A DNA stretch of 64,000 nucleotides from contig NZ_JACHMK010000001.1 of NCBI RefSeq assembly GCF_014208035.1, forward strand, positions 2,562,024 to 2,626,023, given 5' to 3'. Below, piece by piece: positions 43,937 to 55,531 of the stretch (position 1 is the stretch's first letter; each line of letters begins with the position of its first letter). A program made the translations under genes and the position numbers. The stretch is from Schaalia hyovaginalis. Its GTDB lineage: Bacteria > Actinomycetota > Actinomycetes > Actinomycetales > Actinomycetaceae. The notes beneath the pieces are model-generated. The model made no database searches. It was not told where the DNA came from and saw nothing but the letters and a program-made list of their open reading frames with translations.

Positions 43937-45877
43937 TTACGGCAGGTAGTACGTCGGATTCGGCAGCTTGTAGGCGACATCGGCGTAACCGCCGATGAGG
44001 TCGGAGTACTGGTCCCCGAAGTTCCCGACGATCCGGTAGCCGAGGTCGTTCTCGATGTGCTTGCGCACCGAGGACTTGAACTCGACCGTCGTGCACTTGT
44101 CCTTCGCGCACGACACCCACGAGGGCAGTTCGGAGGCCATCGATGACTTCTTCGTGAAGTACAGCTCCGAGGGGATCGAGGGGTATCCGACTTCGGTCAA
44201 GTTGCGCTGAGTGACCTCCTTGAGGTCGTCGCTGCGCCCGGTCAGGCCGATCGGCTCGCATCCGGCGGCCTTCGCGGCGGTGACGAGGTCCACCATGCCG
44301 GGGGTCGCGGGCAGCGCGTGGTAGTTCGTCTTCAGGTACTCGATCTGCTTCTCGGGCGAAAAGTTGAACTCGAGCCACTCCTCCATGTCATAGGTCCACA
44401 GGGTCGTGTCGTCCGCATCGAGGGTGATCGCGGGCTTGTCACCGCGGGCGACCGCGGCCTTGCAGTTCGCGACGACCTCTTCCTTCGCGGCGGCGGTCAC
44501 CGCGGTGACGTCGCTGATGTAGGAGGATTCGGTCTTGTTCGCGACGTACTGCCCCAGCGCGGCGTCCGGGCTCGCGTTGTAGTAGGCGCGGATGGTCGCC
44601 TTCACGACGTCCATGTTCGGGACCATGTAGTCCTTGACGCCCTCGGCCTTCCCGCTCGAACCGTCGGGCACGAGGTCGTAGGCGCTCTGCGCCGGGGCCA
44701 TTCCGGCCGCGGCATCCGCCGCTTCCGTCTCGGGGAAGTTCGGGCTGGGAAGGTAGTAGGTGGCGTTCGGCAGCTTGATCCACTTGTCGGCGTAGCCCCC
44801 CTGCAGATCGGACCACTGATCGCCGAAGTTCCCGACGATCGTGTAGCCGAGGTCTTCGATGATGTGCTGACGCGTTCCGGCCTTGAACTGGACGGTCGTG
44901 CACTTGTTCGCGGCGGCGTCGCAGCGCCCCTGGGCCTTCAGGTAGTCGGGCATCGGCGCCGTCTTGAGGAACTTCGTGAAGTACCTGTCGGCGGCGAAGA
45001 GGGGCGCTCCCCCGTCGTCGACGTAGCCGGCATCGGTGAGGTTCTGGATCGTGTAGTCCTTCTGCGCGTCGTTGCGCCCGGTGAGGCCGATGATCTCGCA
45101 TCCGGCTGCGTGGACCTTCTTCACGAGGGCGACCATGCCCGGGGTGGCGGGCATCTGGTTGTGATCGAACCACTCCTGCTGCTTGGCGGGCGTGAATGCG
45201 AAGTGCATCGCGCCGTCCTCCATGTCGTAGGTCCACAGGGTCGTGTCGTCCGCGTCGAAGACCGCTGCGGGCTTCTTGCCCGCGGCCTTGGCGGCGGAGC
45301 AGTCGGCCGCGATCTCCTCCGCCTTGGCGGCGGCGATGGAGGTGACGTCGGTGATGTAGGGCGATTCGGTCTTGTTCGCGATGCCGTCACGACCGGCGTT
45401 CATGTAGGCGCGGATCGTGTTGCGCGCGATGTCCCAGTTGGGCAGGTCCTCACCGCTGGCGCCGATTCCGCTGCTCCCGTCCGCTGCGAGGACGAAGCGC
45501 GTGCGCGGCGTCATCCACGATTCGTCGTAGTCGGAGCGGTGCTCGGGCGCCGGGGGCGGTTCGGGGGCGGGGTTCTCCGGATCCTCTAAGGGCCCGGGCG
45601 CGGGGACGACCGTTTGTCCGGCTCCAGGGGCGCGGTCCTTCGCCGCCACGTAGTGGTAGCCATCGGGGCAGGTCTTCGAGGCGGAGGCCTCGGCCCTGCC
45701 GGGGACGAGGGCGAGCATGGGGACGAGCGCCAGTACGGCGAGCGCGACGATGCCGCCGTGCCTCCTGCGGGTGACGAGCAGGGAGCCGACGACAGCTGCG
45801 GCAAGGGCGATGCCGATGACGAGGGCGACGGGACCGCCCGTTCGGGCGAGATTCTCGACGCAGTATTCAGGGACCAC
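43937..45877 (-). CDS. Exported protein with two tandem HAD-IIIB acid phosphatase domains and an N-terminal LARTG segment
   Basis: 646 aa; GTG 45877 with GAGGAG 6 nt upstream fixes the start. Residues 10-39 read LARTGG, a hydrophobic helix, then TRRR, exactly the order of a sortase sorting signal although at the N-terminus; a second hydrophobic stretch (43-63) ends in a signal-peptidase-like AEASA. After a Pro/Glu-rich linker come two class B acid phosphatase/HAD-IIIB domains of about 220 residues each, nucleophile motifs DADDT at Asp208/Asp210 and Asp487/Asp489, both with GLTGR and VGNFGDQWSDL/VGNFGDQYSDL. Likely extracellular nucleotide or phosphomonoester scavenging. Confidence 0.85.
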   Translation of the reverse strand: MVPEYCVENLARTGGPVALVIGIALAAAVVGSLLVTRRRHGGIVALAVLALVPMLALVPGRAEASASKTCPDGYHYVAAKDRAPGAGQTVVPAPGPLEDPENPAPEPPPAPEHRSDYDESWMTPRTRFVLAADGSSGIGASGEDLPNWDIARNTIRAYMNAGRDGIANKTESPYITDVTSIAAAKAEEIAADCSAAKAAGKKPAAVFDADDTTLWTYDMEDGAMHFAFTPAKQQEWFDHNQMPATPGMVALVKKVHAAGCEIIGLTGRNDAQKDYTIQNLTDAGYVDDGGAPLFAADRYFTKFLKTAPMPDYLKAQGRCDAAANKCTTVQFKAGTRQHIIEDLGYTIVGNFGDQWSDLQGGYADKWIKLPNATYYLPSPNFPETEAADAAAGMAPAQSAYDLVPDGSSGKAEGVKDYMVPNMDVVKATIRAYYNASPDAALGQYVANKTESSYISDVTAVTAAAKEEVVANCKAAVARGDKPAITLDADDTTLWTYDMEEWLEFNFSPEKQIEYLKTNYHALPATPGMVDLVTAAKAAGCEPIGLTGRSDDLKEVTQRNLTEVGYPSIPSELYFTKKSSMASELPSWVSCAKDKCTTVEFKSSVRKHIENDLGYRIVGNFGDQYSDLIGGYADVAYKLPNPTYYLP

Positions 45878-45987
45878 GGTGTCTCCTCATGTGTTGTTCG
45901 ACTGCGATGACGGGGAGAGCATTTTATTCCGAAGGGGCTTTTCGAATCGAGGCCCGGATCCGCCTCCGCTTCGATTGTTACCGTTCG

Positions 45988-46896
45988 TTACCGTTCGCCG
46001 GCGGCGTCGCGCCCTCGTCGCCCGTCCCGCGCGGGGCGCGGGGAGGCCGTCGGTCCGAGTTCGGCGAGGAGCATCGCGGCGAGGACCAGTCCTCCGCCCA
46101 GGAGGAGGCGGCCGCTCAGGGATTCACCGCCGAAGAGGATCGCGAAGAGGGCCGCGAAGACGGGTTCGGTCGTCATGATGACCGCGGCCCGGGCTGCGGG
46201 GATGCGCGCCTGCGCCCAGGTCTGGACGATGAGGGCGAGAAGGCCGGATATAAGGGCCATGTAGAACACTTCGGCCCAGGGGATGACGCCCCTCGGCAAG
46301 CCGATCCCTCCGGGGAGTGCCGCGGCGCCGCAGATCGCTCCGATCGCGATCATCTGGATGGCCGCGAGGTCGAGCCCCTTCTCCTGTCCGGCCCATCGGC
46401 CGAGCACGATGATGTGGATCGCGTAGAGGACGGCTCCCAGGAACGACAGGGCTTCTCCGGTTCCGAGGGCGAGGCCCTGCAGGCTGAGGACGGCCAGTCC
46501 GGCGGTCGCGAGGATGGTCGCGACCCAGACCCGCGCCGGGGTCGAGACGCGGAACACGAGGAAGAGGATCACGGGGGTGAGGACGACGTACATCCCCGTG
46601 ATGAAGCCGGAGACGGAGGCGTCGGCCGTTTTCAGACCGTAGGTCTGGGCGATCTGCGCGGCGGCGTAGACCGCCCCCGCGCTCAGGCCCCTGCGCCATG
46701 TCGTGGGTGAACAGGTGAGGAGCCTGCGCCCTCGCAGCACGATAACCGCGAGCGCCGCGATCGCGAAGCGCACGCCGAGGAAGTCGAGCGGAGTCGTGAA
46801 TACGACGATGTCCTTCACCATGAAGAAGGTCGAGCCCCACACCGCGGTGATGACAGTGAGGGCCAGCGCGGGAAGGAGGATCGGGCGCGAGCTCAC
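45988..46896 (-). CDS. EamA/DMT-family transporter
   Basis: 302 aa with ten hydrophobic helices in two EamA repeats (VITAVWGSTFFMVKDIVV; SGLLALIVQTWAQARI, EPVFAALFAILFGGESLSG). GTG 46896 is chosen because an upstream-extended frame would run through the 22-bp repeats; an ATG at 46959 would give 21 more residues. Metabolite exporter of unknown substrate. Confidence 0.88.
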   Translation of the reverse strand: MSSRPILLPALALTVITAVWGSTFFMVKDIVVFTTPLDFLGVRFAIAALAVIVLRGRRLLTCSPTTWRRGLSAGAVYAAAQIAQTYGLKTADASVSGFITGMYVVLTPVILFLVFRVSTPARVWVATILATAGLAVLSLQGLALGTGEALSFLGAVLYAIHIIVLGRWAGQEKGLDLAAIQMIAIGAICGAAALPGGIGLPRGVIPWAEVFYMALISGLLALIVQTWAQARIPAARAAVIMTTEPVFAALFAILFGGESLSGRLLLGGGLVLAAMLLAELGPTASPRPARDGRRGRDAAGER

Positions 46897-46928
46897 CGGA
46901 CCAGGGTAGAGTCTCGCCCCCGATTCAC

Positions 46929-46994
46929 CGAAGTCATCACCTTTCTTCGCCGAGGTCATCACTTCTTCGCGTCGAGGTCATCACCTTTGTGCAT
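46929..46994 (+). repeat. 22-bp tandem repeats, part of a 27-bp inverted repeat
   Basis: cgaagtcatcac/cgaggtcatcac units begin at 46929, 46951 and 46973 (22-bp period). Positions 46951-46977 are a perfect 27-bp reverse complement of 47122-47148, which lies inside the 3' end of the alpha-glucosidase gene. Confidence 0.92.
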
Positions 46995-47054
46995 CGAGGA
47001 GATGCGCTCCTCCTTCCGCCTTCTCGGATGCTCGGGCAGAGTGTCGGCGTCTGC

Positions 47055-48753
47055 TCAGGACCGCGGCACGAGTTCCCACCACGAGGTCGAATTCGCCGGA
47101 ACCGCATTGTCAACAAGATCCCCTCGACGCGAAGAAGTGATGACCTCGACGGAGGGGGAGGAGGCGGTGGACAGGAGGGGACGCGCTCCTGCGGGCAGCG
47201 CGACGAGGGCGTCCTCGTCACCCGTGTTCGTCGCACAGACGAGCGCACCCGCGCGGAAGGCGAGCAGGTTCCGATCCCCCGTCTCGATCCACTCGACCCG
47301 GTGCGCATCGTCGAGGAGCCGCTTGCGCAGGCGCGCGAGCTCACGGTAGAGGGAGAGCATCGAGTCCGGATCCCTCGCCTCGACCTCGCGGGCCAGCGCT
47401 CGGAAGCGCTCGGGCTGGGGGAGCCATGCGCGAGCCCCGCCCTCGGGGCCGAACCCCATCGTCTCGCCCCCCACCGCTCCACGGCAGCGGCACGCGGCAG
47501 CCGTCACGGCCAAGTTCCGCGCCATTCGTGCGCAGCCACATCGGGTCCTGGCGCGCCTCGTCGGGCAGGTCGAGCACTTCATCGAGGCCGAGCTCCTCGC
47601 CCTGGTAGACGTAGACGGTGCCCGGCAGTGCGAACATGAGCGCGGCGGCGGCACGCGCCCGACGGGTCCCGAGGGCGAGGTCGACCTCGGTCGTGCGACG
47701 CGCATCGGCGAGCATGTCGAAGGGGTCGGGATCCTTGTCGATCGGCACTTGACCGAGCCGTGTGACGAGCCGGAAGACGTCGTGATTCGCCAGGGCCCAG
47801 GCCGGGCCCTCCTCGGCGCCGGCGACCTCGAAGGAGCGCTCGATCGAGGTGCGCAGGCGGTGGGCGAACCAGGGCTGGACCAGCAGGTCGAAGGCGAAGG
47901 ACTGCTGGAGCTCACCCGGGGCGGTGAAGCGGGCGAGGAGCTCGGGGTCCTTCACCCAGGCCTCGCCGACGAAGTACTTCGGCGGGTCGTAGCTCTCGGC
48001 GAGCCGCCTCCAGGAGGCGTAGACCTCGAAGAGCTCGGGCTGGGTCCACAGGACCGACTCGTCGGCGCCCGCGCCTCGGGGGATCTCAGAGGCCTTGACC
48101 AGGCCGTGTGCAACGTCGATGCGGAATCCGTCGACTCCCCGGTCGAACCAGAACTTCAGGACGGAAAGGAATTCCTCGCGGACCTCCTCATTGCGCCAGT
48201 TGTAATCGGGCTGGGTCGAGTCGAAGAGGTGGAGGAACCATTGGGGATCGTCCGTCCCGTCATCGACGCGGTCCCAGGCGGAGCCGCCGAAGATCGAGGG
48301 CCAGTCGTTCGGAGGCTCCTCACCGCCCGCCCCCTCGCCCTCGGCGAAGATGTAGCGGGCGCGCTCGGGGGAGCCCGCGGGGGCGGCGAGCGCCGCCCGG
48401 AACCACTCGTGCTCATTGGAGGAATGGTTCGGGACGATGTCCATGAGGACCTTGATGCCCAGCCCGTGGGCGGTTTCGACGAGGGCGTCGAAACCCTCGA
48501 GGGTGCCGTACTCGGGGTTGATGTCCCGGTAGTCGGCGATGTCGTAGCCGTGGTCGTGCTGAGGGGAGGGGTAGACGGGGTTGAGCCATACGGCATCGAC
48601 GCCGAGATCGGCGAGGTCGGGCAGGGCCTGCGTCACTCCCGCGAGGTCGCCGAGGCCGTCGCCGTCCGAGTCCTTGAAGGAGCGGACGTAGACCTGGTAG
48701 GCGACGGCATTGCGCCACCAGGCGCCCGACTCCCCATCCTTCAAGTGACTCAC
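47055..48753 (-). pseudogene. GH13 alpha-glucosidase/trehalose-type hydrolase, frameshifted at a 6-G run
   Basis: GTG 48753 with GAGGGG upstream. The N-terminal frame contains all GH13 regions: DIVPNHSSNEHEW, nucleophile Asp213 in FRIDVAHG, acid/base Glu264 in VGEAW, and NHD with Asp325. At 47467-47472 a six-base G run (minus strand) shifts the frame: removing one G joins CRVPLPWSGG to GETMGFGPEGG and gives a 565-aa protein with the usual C-terminal domain ending at 47055. Family members split alpha-1,4/1,6-glucosides or sucrose. Either a recent frameshift mutation, a slippage switch or a sequencing indel. Confidence 0.8.
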
Positions 48754-48811
48754 TGCACATTCCCCTCGTCGCTCGGATCCATCCCGATTCTTCGCTTCGC
48801 ACCGATCGAAT

Positions 48812-48839
48812 AACGTTGATTTCCCCATGTCAAATGGGG
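48812..48839. promoter_or_regulatory. Putative LacI-type operator and adjacent palindrome
   Basis: Between the divergent alpha-glucosidase and GNAT genes: aataacgttgatt centred on aacgtt (48812-48817), like LacI/MalR half-site centres, and ccccat-gtcaa-atgggg (48823-48839). Regulation of sugar genes by LacI proteins makes this plausible, but no regulator gene is adjacent. Confidence 0.35.
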
Positions 48840-48861
48840 TCGATGGACGTAGACTCTGCGC

Positions 48862-49662
48862 ATGTTCGCCAGTGCCCTGCTCAAGGTCTACGACGACCAA
48901 TTGCGGACGCGCGCCGAAACGATCGGCGCTCAGGTCGTGTGGAGGATCGGTCCGCTCCACTGCGCGGTCTTCCCCGGAAGGAGGGGCTTCGTCACCTACG
49001 GCCGCCCTGACGCGAAGCAGGCGGTCTCGCTCCTGCGCCTGCTGCCCTCGGTTCTCGCCGCCTTCGAGAACGCGGGGGTGAAGTCGATCGAGTGGAAGAC
49101 CCGCTCGCATGACGAGACCCCCGGTTTGGTGGATGCGCTCACGGAGGCGGGGTTCTCCGCCGAGGAGCCTGAGACCGTGATGATCGGATCAGCCGAGGCC
49201 CTCGCCAAAGCGCCCGACGCCGAAGGCGTGGAGCTTGCGATGCTGGAGGGCCCGGCTCAGATCCGCGACGCCCTTGAGACGGCCGACCGCCTCTTCGGCA
49301 ACGCCCCCGATGCGGATCGGGCGCAGCAGGTCCTCGACGACATCGCGCACGCGCGCTCGGCGGGGATCCCCGACCCTCAGGTGTGGGTCGCGCGGGTCGG
49401 GGATCGGATCGTGTCCTGCGGCCGCGTCGAGCCGGTGCTCGGCACGGAGTGCGCGGGCCTGTGGGGCGGCGTCACCGATCCGGAGTTCCGCGGACGCGGC
49501 ATTTACCGCGCGTTGACGGCGGCGAGGGCGAGGGCCGCCCTGCGGATGGGGAAGAAGTACCTCCATTCGGATTCGACGCCCATGTCGAAGCGGATCCTCG
49601 AGCGGGCCGGGCTCGTCGCGGTCACGGGGACGACTCCTTTCACCCGGAGCGCGCCCGCCTGA
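48862..49662 (+). CDS. GNAT-family N-acetyltransferase
   Basis: 266 aa; the C-terminal half has the acetyl-CoA loop GVTDPEFRGRGIYRALTAARARAA (motif A, RGRGIY) and a final RILERAGLVAVTGTTPF strand. The N-terminal ~110 residues are a degenerate second GNAT-like domain. ATG 48862. Substrate unknown. Confidence 0.88.
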   Translation: MFASALLKVYDDQLRTRAETIGAQVVWRIGPLHCAVFPGRRGFVTYGRPDAKQAVSLLRLLPSVLAAFENAGVKSIEWKTRSHDETPGLVDALTEAGFSAEEPETVMIGSAEALAKAPDAEGVELAMLEGPAQIRDALETADRLFGNAPDADRAQQVLDDIAHARSAGIPDPQVWVARVGDRIVSCGRVEPVLGTECAGLWGGVTDPEFRGRGIYRALTAARARAALRMGKKYLHSDSTPMSKRILERAGLVAVTGTTPFTRSAPA

Positions 49663-49761
49663 GCCCTCTCCTTTCGGGGCCGAGGCGCCGTTTCGACCTT
49701 CGAGCGCAGTTTCGGGCGGCGGATGAGCGGCGGATCTGCTCGGCTCAGCCGCGCTGCGCCG

Positions 49762-50397
49762 TCACGGCCGCCAGGTCGGGTCGGATGCCGGAGCGCCGAA
49801 GCTCGCGTACAGCTCGTCGGGGCGCGCGATCTCATCGGCGAAGCCGAGGGCGGTCATGTCGGCGAAGAGTCGTCGCGAGGGGAGGTCCGGAGCGTTCTTC
49901 CCCGCGCCGCCCTCGTCGCTCCCCGCGCTCGCATCCGCCCGCAGGACCCGACCGCGGATCACGATCGGGGCGAGCTCGGGGTTGTCCCAGGCGGCGCGCG
50001 TGGCCGTCTCCAGGATCCTCACCGCGTCATCGAAGGACGAGGGCGGTGCCGCGACGACGTCGAAGGAGACCAGGGAGGGTTTGCCGAATCCCTCTCCGAC
50101 CTCGACGGCGCAGCCCTCGATGTCGGACAGGCCCGAAGCCTCGAGGGATTCGAGGAGCAGGTCGCGGAAGCGCTCGGAGCGCCCTTGGCGGCGCTGCGGC
50201 CTCATCGCGCGCATGGCGATCCCGGCGCCGATCGCACCGACTCCGATCGCACCGATGAGCAGGGGGTTGGCGATCTGGGGCATGCGGCGCGCGGCCCTTC
50301 CGGCGATCCCCTTGTTCACCGGGGTCGACTGCCGCATCCAGCGGCCGACCTCCCCCCAGGGCATCGTCTCGGGCCCCTGCCCGGGAATCTTGTTCAT
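49762..50397 (-). CDS. Membrane-anchored protein, partner of the large hydrolase
   Basis: 211 aa with one hydrophobic stretch (NPLLIGAIGVGAIGAGIAM) and a C-terminal beta-rich domain. ATG 50397 overlaps the stop of the upstream hydrolase (ATGA). Function unknown; coupling suggests a partner, chaperone or immunity-like role. Confidence 0.65.
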   Translation of the reverse strand: MNKIPGQGPETMPWGEVGRWMRQSTPVNKGIAGRAARRMPQIANPLLIGAIGVGAIGAGIAMRAMRPQRRQGRSERFRDLLLESLEASGLSDIEGCAVEVGEGFGKPSLVSFDVVAAPPSSFDDAVRILETATRAAWDNPELAPIVIRGRVLRADASAGSDEGGAGKNAPDLPSRRLFADMTALGFADEIARPDELYASFGAPASDPTWRP

Positions 50398-51920
50398 CGT
50401 CCCTCCTCAGTGCGCGGGGCGGGCGAGCCGCCTCGGATTCCGGGCGCGTCTTCGCGCCCTCTCAGTGCGGCTCTGATCCCGGCGATCCCCTTCCGAAGGG
50501 GAGTCGCCACGTCGATGAAGGGCGCGGGCGCCCACGCGGATGCGTATTCGACCGGGGTGAAGTCCTGCGCGCGGTCGAGGGCGACGAAGATGTCGACGGC
50601 GTCCCTTCGCCGCGGTTCGAGGACTTCTTGCCAGATCTCGTAGAACATGACGCGCGTGGATTCGCCGGCCTGGGGGAGGTAGTCGTCGAGGGCGGCGACG
50701 GCGGACGCCAGCCTTCCCCAGGGCATGACGCGGACCTTCCTCTCCAAGTGGCGGACCGTTTCGGTGTAGGTCGCCGAGGAGTGGGCGTAGTAGAGGGGCG
50801 ATTTCTTCGGGCGCACGAGGGTTCGCCGGACTCCGACGCGGTGATCGGGGAAGCGGTCGGGGGCGCCGTCCATCGAGGGGATGACGTCCTGGTCGTGGGC
50901 GACCGACACCATGGCGACCTCCGGGCGGATCCTCCTGCGCCGTCCCGGAGTCCCGGTGGCGAGGATCGCCTGGACGTCGAGCCCCGCCTGTTCCGGATCC
51001 ATGGCCGCGAGGGCGACTGCGACGATCCCGCCCTGGGAGTGCCCGCAGATGAGGACCGGCTGGGTGCAGAGCTCGTCTTCGGCGACGCCGTCACGGATCA
51101 TCGCGTCGTGCACTGCTGTGACGACGCCGAGGCGCATCGCCGATTCCAGGCCGATCATCTCGCGGGTGTTCGACTCCATGTCCGCGGGGTTCTCATCGGT
51201 TGCGAAGTCGGTGTGCGCGGTCCCGGGGAGCGACACGAGCCAGCGCCTGGCTCCCCCTTCTCCGACTCGGGTGATCTTGAGCGTGGTGCCCGCGGTCATC
51301 GCCCAGTACATGTCGTCGATGTCGGCGCACATGTCGCTGAGGGTTCTGGGCGGATCCGTGCGCCGGAGCTGCGCCTTGGGCCGCCCCTTCCTGCCCGGGC
51401 GTTCGGGCGGTTCCTGCGCGGAGTCGCGGAGGAGGTGGGCGTGGACGGCGCCTCCGCGCATCGCGCCGACGGCCGTCGCTGCGGTGAGGATCGAGGTCAT
51501 GAGCGCGTCGTAGGGGCGCGCGGGGATGAGGGGGAGCATTTCGCGCGCTCTGAGGGCGCCCTTGTTCGAGCGGCCGGCGGCGAGGGCGATCCTGGCCTTC
51601 ATGAGTCCGCGGATCGCGGTCGAGGCCGCTCCGGCCGCCCGGGCGAGGCCGCGGACCGTGAGGGTGTCGAGGCCCGGCTGGTCGAAGAAGATCCTCTGCG
51701 AGCGCTCCGAGGCCTCGTCGCCGAGTTTCGCGGCCCGGTCCTTCGCGCCCTCGCGCCATTCCTGCGGCAGGGCCGTGATGGTCGATGCGAAGCCGAGGGC
51801 GACGGATGAGGCCAGGACGGGCAGGAGGGGGAGGAGTTTGGCGCGCAGGTACACGGGCGGGTAGGACTGGGGGACTCTCCGGGGCGCGTACATGCGCGGG
51901 TGGCGCCGTGGCATCGTCAC
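50394..51920 (-). CDS. Lipase-like alpha/beta-hydrolase, paralogue of 39170-40867
   Basis: 508 aa. N-terminal hydrophobic segment (LLPLLPVLASSVALGFAS), helical middle, then alpha/beta-hydrolase core with GHSQGG (Ser295) and VAHDQDVIPSMDG. Same core and same QGG-IVAVALA continuation as the hydrolase at 39170-40867. GTG 51920 or ATG 51914. Substrate unknown; probable envelope or exported lipase/esterase. Confidence 0.78.
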   Translation of the reverse strand: MTMPRRHPRMYAPRRVPQSYPPVYLRAKLLPLLPVLASSVALGFASTITALPQEWREGAKDRAAKLGDEASERSQRIFFDQPGLDTLTVRGLARAAGAASTAIRGLMKARIALAAGRSNKGALRAREMLPLIPARPYDALMTSILTAATAVGAMRGGAVHAHLLRDSAQEPPERPGRKGRPKAQLRRTDPPRTLSDMCADIDDMYWAMTAGTTLKITRVGEGGARRWLVSLPGTAHTDFATDENPADMESNTREMIGLESAMRLGVVTAVHDAMIRDGVAEDELCTQPVLICGHSQGGIVAVALAAMDPEQAGLDVQAILATGTPGRRRRIRPEVAMVSVAHDQDVIPSMDGAPDRFPDHRVGVRRTLVRPKKSPLYYAHSSATYTETVRHLERKVRVMPWGRLASAVAALDDYLPQAGESTRVMFYEIWQEVLEPRRRDAVDIFVALDRAQDFTPVEYASAWAPAPFIDVATPLRKGIAGIRAALRGREDAPGIRGGSPAPRTEEGR

Positions 51921-52036
51921 CCCCTGTCGTCGAGTTCCGGTCGGGCGGGAGGAATGACTCGCGATGAGCGCGAGGAGCCGCCCTGCACTTGTTCACCAAG
52001 CGTAGTCCGCGTCGACGCCCGGGCAAGGCGGAACTC

Positions 52037-52065
52037 TTGACCACCATACCCCCTAGGGGTATTGT
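52037..52065 (+). promoter_or_regulatory. csoR promoter with CsoR operator in the spacer
   Basis: -35 ttgacc (52037-52042), 17-bp spacer, -10 tattgt (52060-52065). The 17-bp palindrome 52046-52062 (atacccc-ctaggggtat) fills the spacer and -10, as in CsoR operators (ATACCC..GGGTAT). CsoR would block the polymerase until Cu(I) binding releases it. Confidence 0.85.
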
Positions 52066-52095
52066 CGGAGCATCGACCGACGAAAGGCGCACGAG

Positions 52096-52380
52096 ATGAC
52101 CCGCGGATACGAGAACACCACGGACCGGTATCTCGCCCGCCTGCGCCGGATCGAAGGCCAGGTCCGGGGCCTGCAGCGGATGGTCTCCGAAGGCGACTAC
52201 TGCATCGACATCCTCACCCAGATGTCCGCCGTCCAATCCGCCCTCGACTCCGTCGCCATCGGCCTCCTCGAAGACCACATGAACCACTGCGTCGTCAAAG
52301 CCGCCAAGGAATCCGACGAGGCGGGCCGCGAGAAGATCGAAGAGGCGACCAAGGCGATCGCCCGCCTCATCAAGTCCTGA
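52096..52380 (+). CDS. csoR: Copper-sensing repressor CsoR
   Basis: 94-aa DUF156-family regulator; Cu(I) ligands Cys36, His61, Cys65 occupy the same numbers as in M. tuberculosis CsoR. Start ATG 52096. All-helical DNA-binding tetramer that derepresses the operon when Cu(I) binds. First gene of csoR-copZ-copA. Confidence 0.97.
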   Translation: MTRGYENTTDRYLARLRRIEGQVRGLQRMVSEGDYCIDILTQMSAVQSALDSVAIGLLEDHMNHCVVKAAKESDEAGREKIEEATKAIARLIKS

Positions 52381-52430
52381 CCCCCTCCTCCCCCGACCCC
52401 ACCACCGCCACCCCACGAAGGAGAACCGCC

Positions 52431-52676
52431 ATGACCATGGAAATCGACCGGACCGTTGAACTCGCCGTCAACGGCATGACCTGCGGCCACTGCGTCGCCT
52501 CCGTCACCGAAGAGCTCGAAGCCGTCGACGGCGTCAAGCACGTCGACGTCATCCTCGAATCGGGCGGCACCTCCAAGGTCACCGTCTTCACCGACACCGG
52601 AGTCGACGACGACGCCCTGCGCGAAGCCGTCGCCGAAGCGGGATTCGAGCTCGTCGGCATCACGCGCGACTTCTGA
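52431..52676 (+). CDS. copZ: Copper chaperone CopZ-type HMA protein
   Basis: 81 aa, ATG 52431 after AAGGAG. MTCGHC motif places the metal-binding cysteines at Cys18 and Cys21 in a ferredoxin-like HMA domain. Delivers Cu(I) to the downstream ATPase. Confidence 0.95.
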   Translation: MTMEIDRTVELAVNGMTCGHCVASVTEELEAVDGVKHVDVILESGGTSKVTVFTDTGVDDDALREAVAEAGFELVGITRDF

Positions 52677-52763
52677 CCCTCCGCGGGCGAGAGCCCGCCC
52701 CGTCCCCGGCACCGAACCGGGGACGCATCCTGGCCGTCCCCTCGGCCCCGCCCAGCGGCGCCG

Positions 52764-55409
<2,646 letters not shown>

Positions 55410-55531
55410 GGGCGGCACCTCGACATCGCTCAATGCCTCAAGTATTCACCATGCGAATAGACGAAGTCTGTACAGGCTCGTTACTTCATCGCGTCTTCGT
55501 TTATATGACACCCACAAGTCGCCCGCGTATC

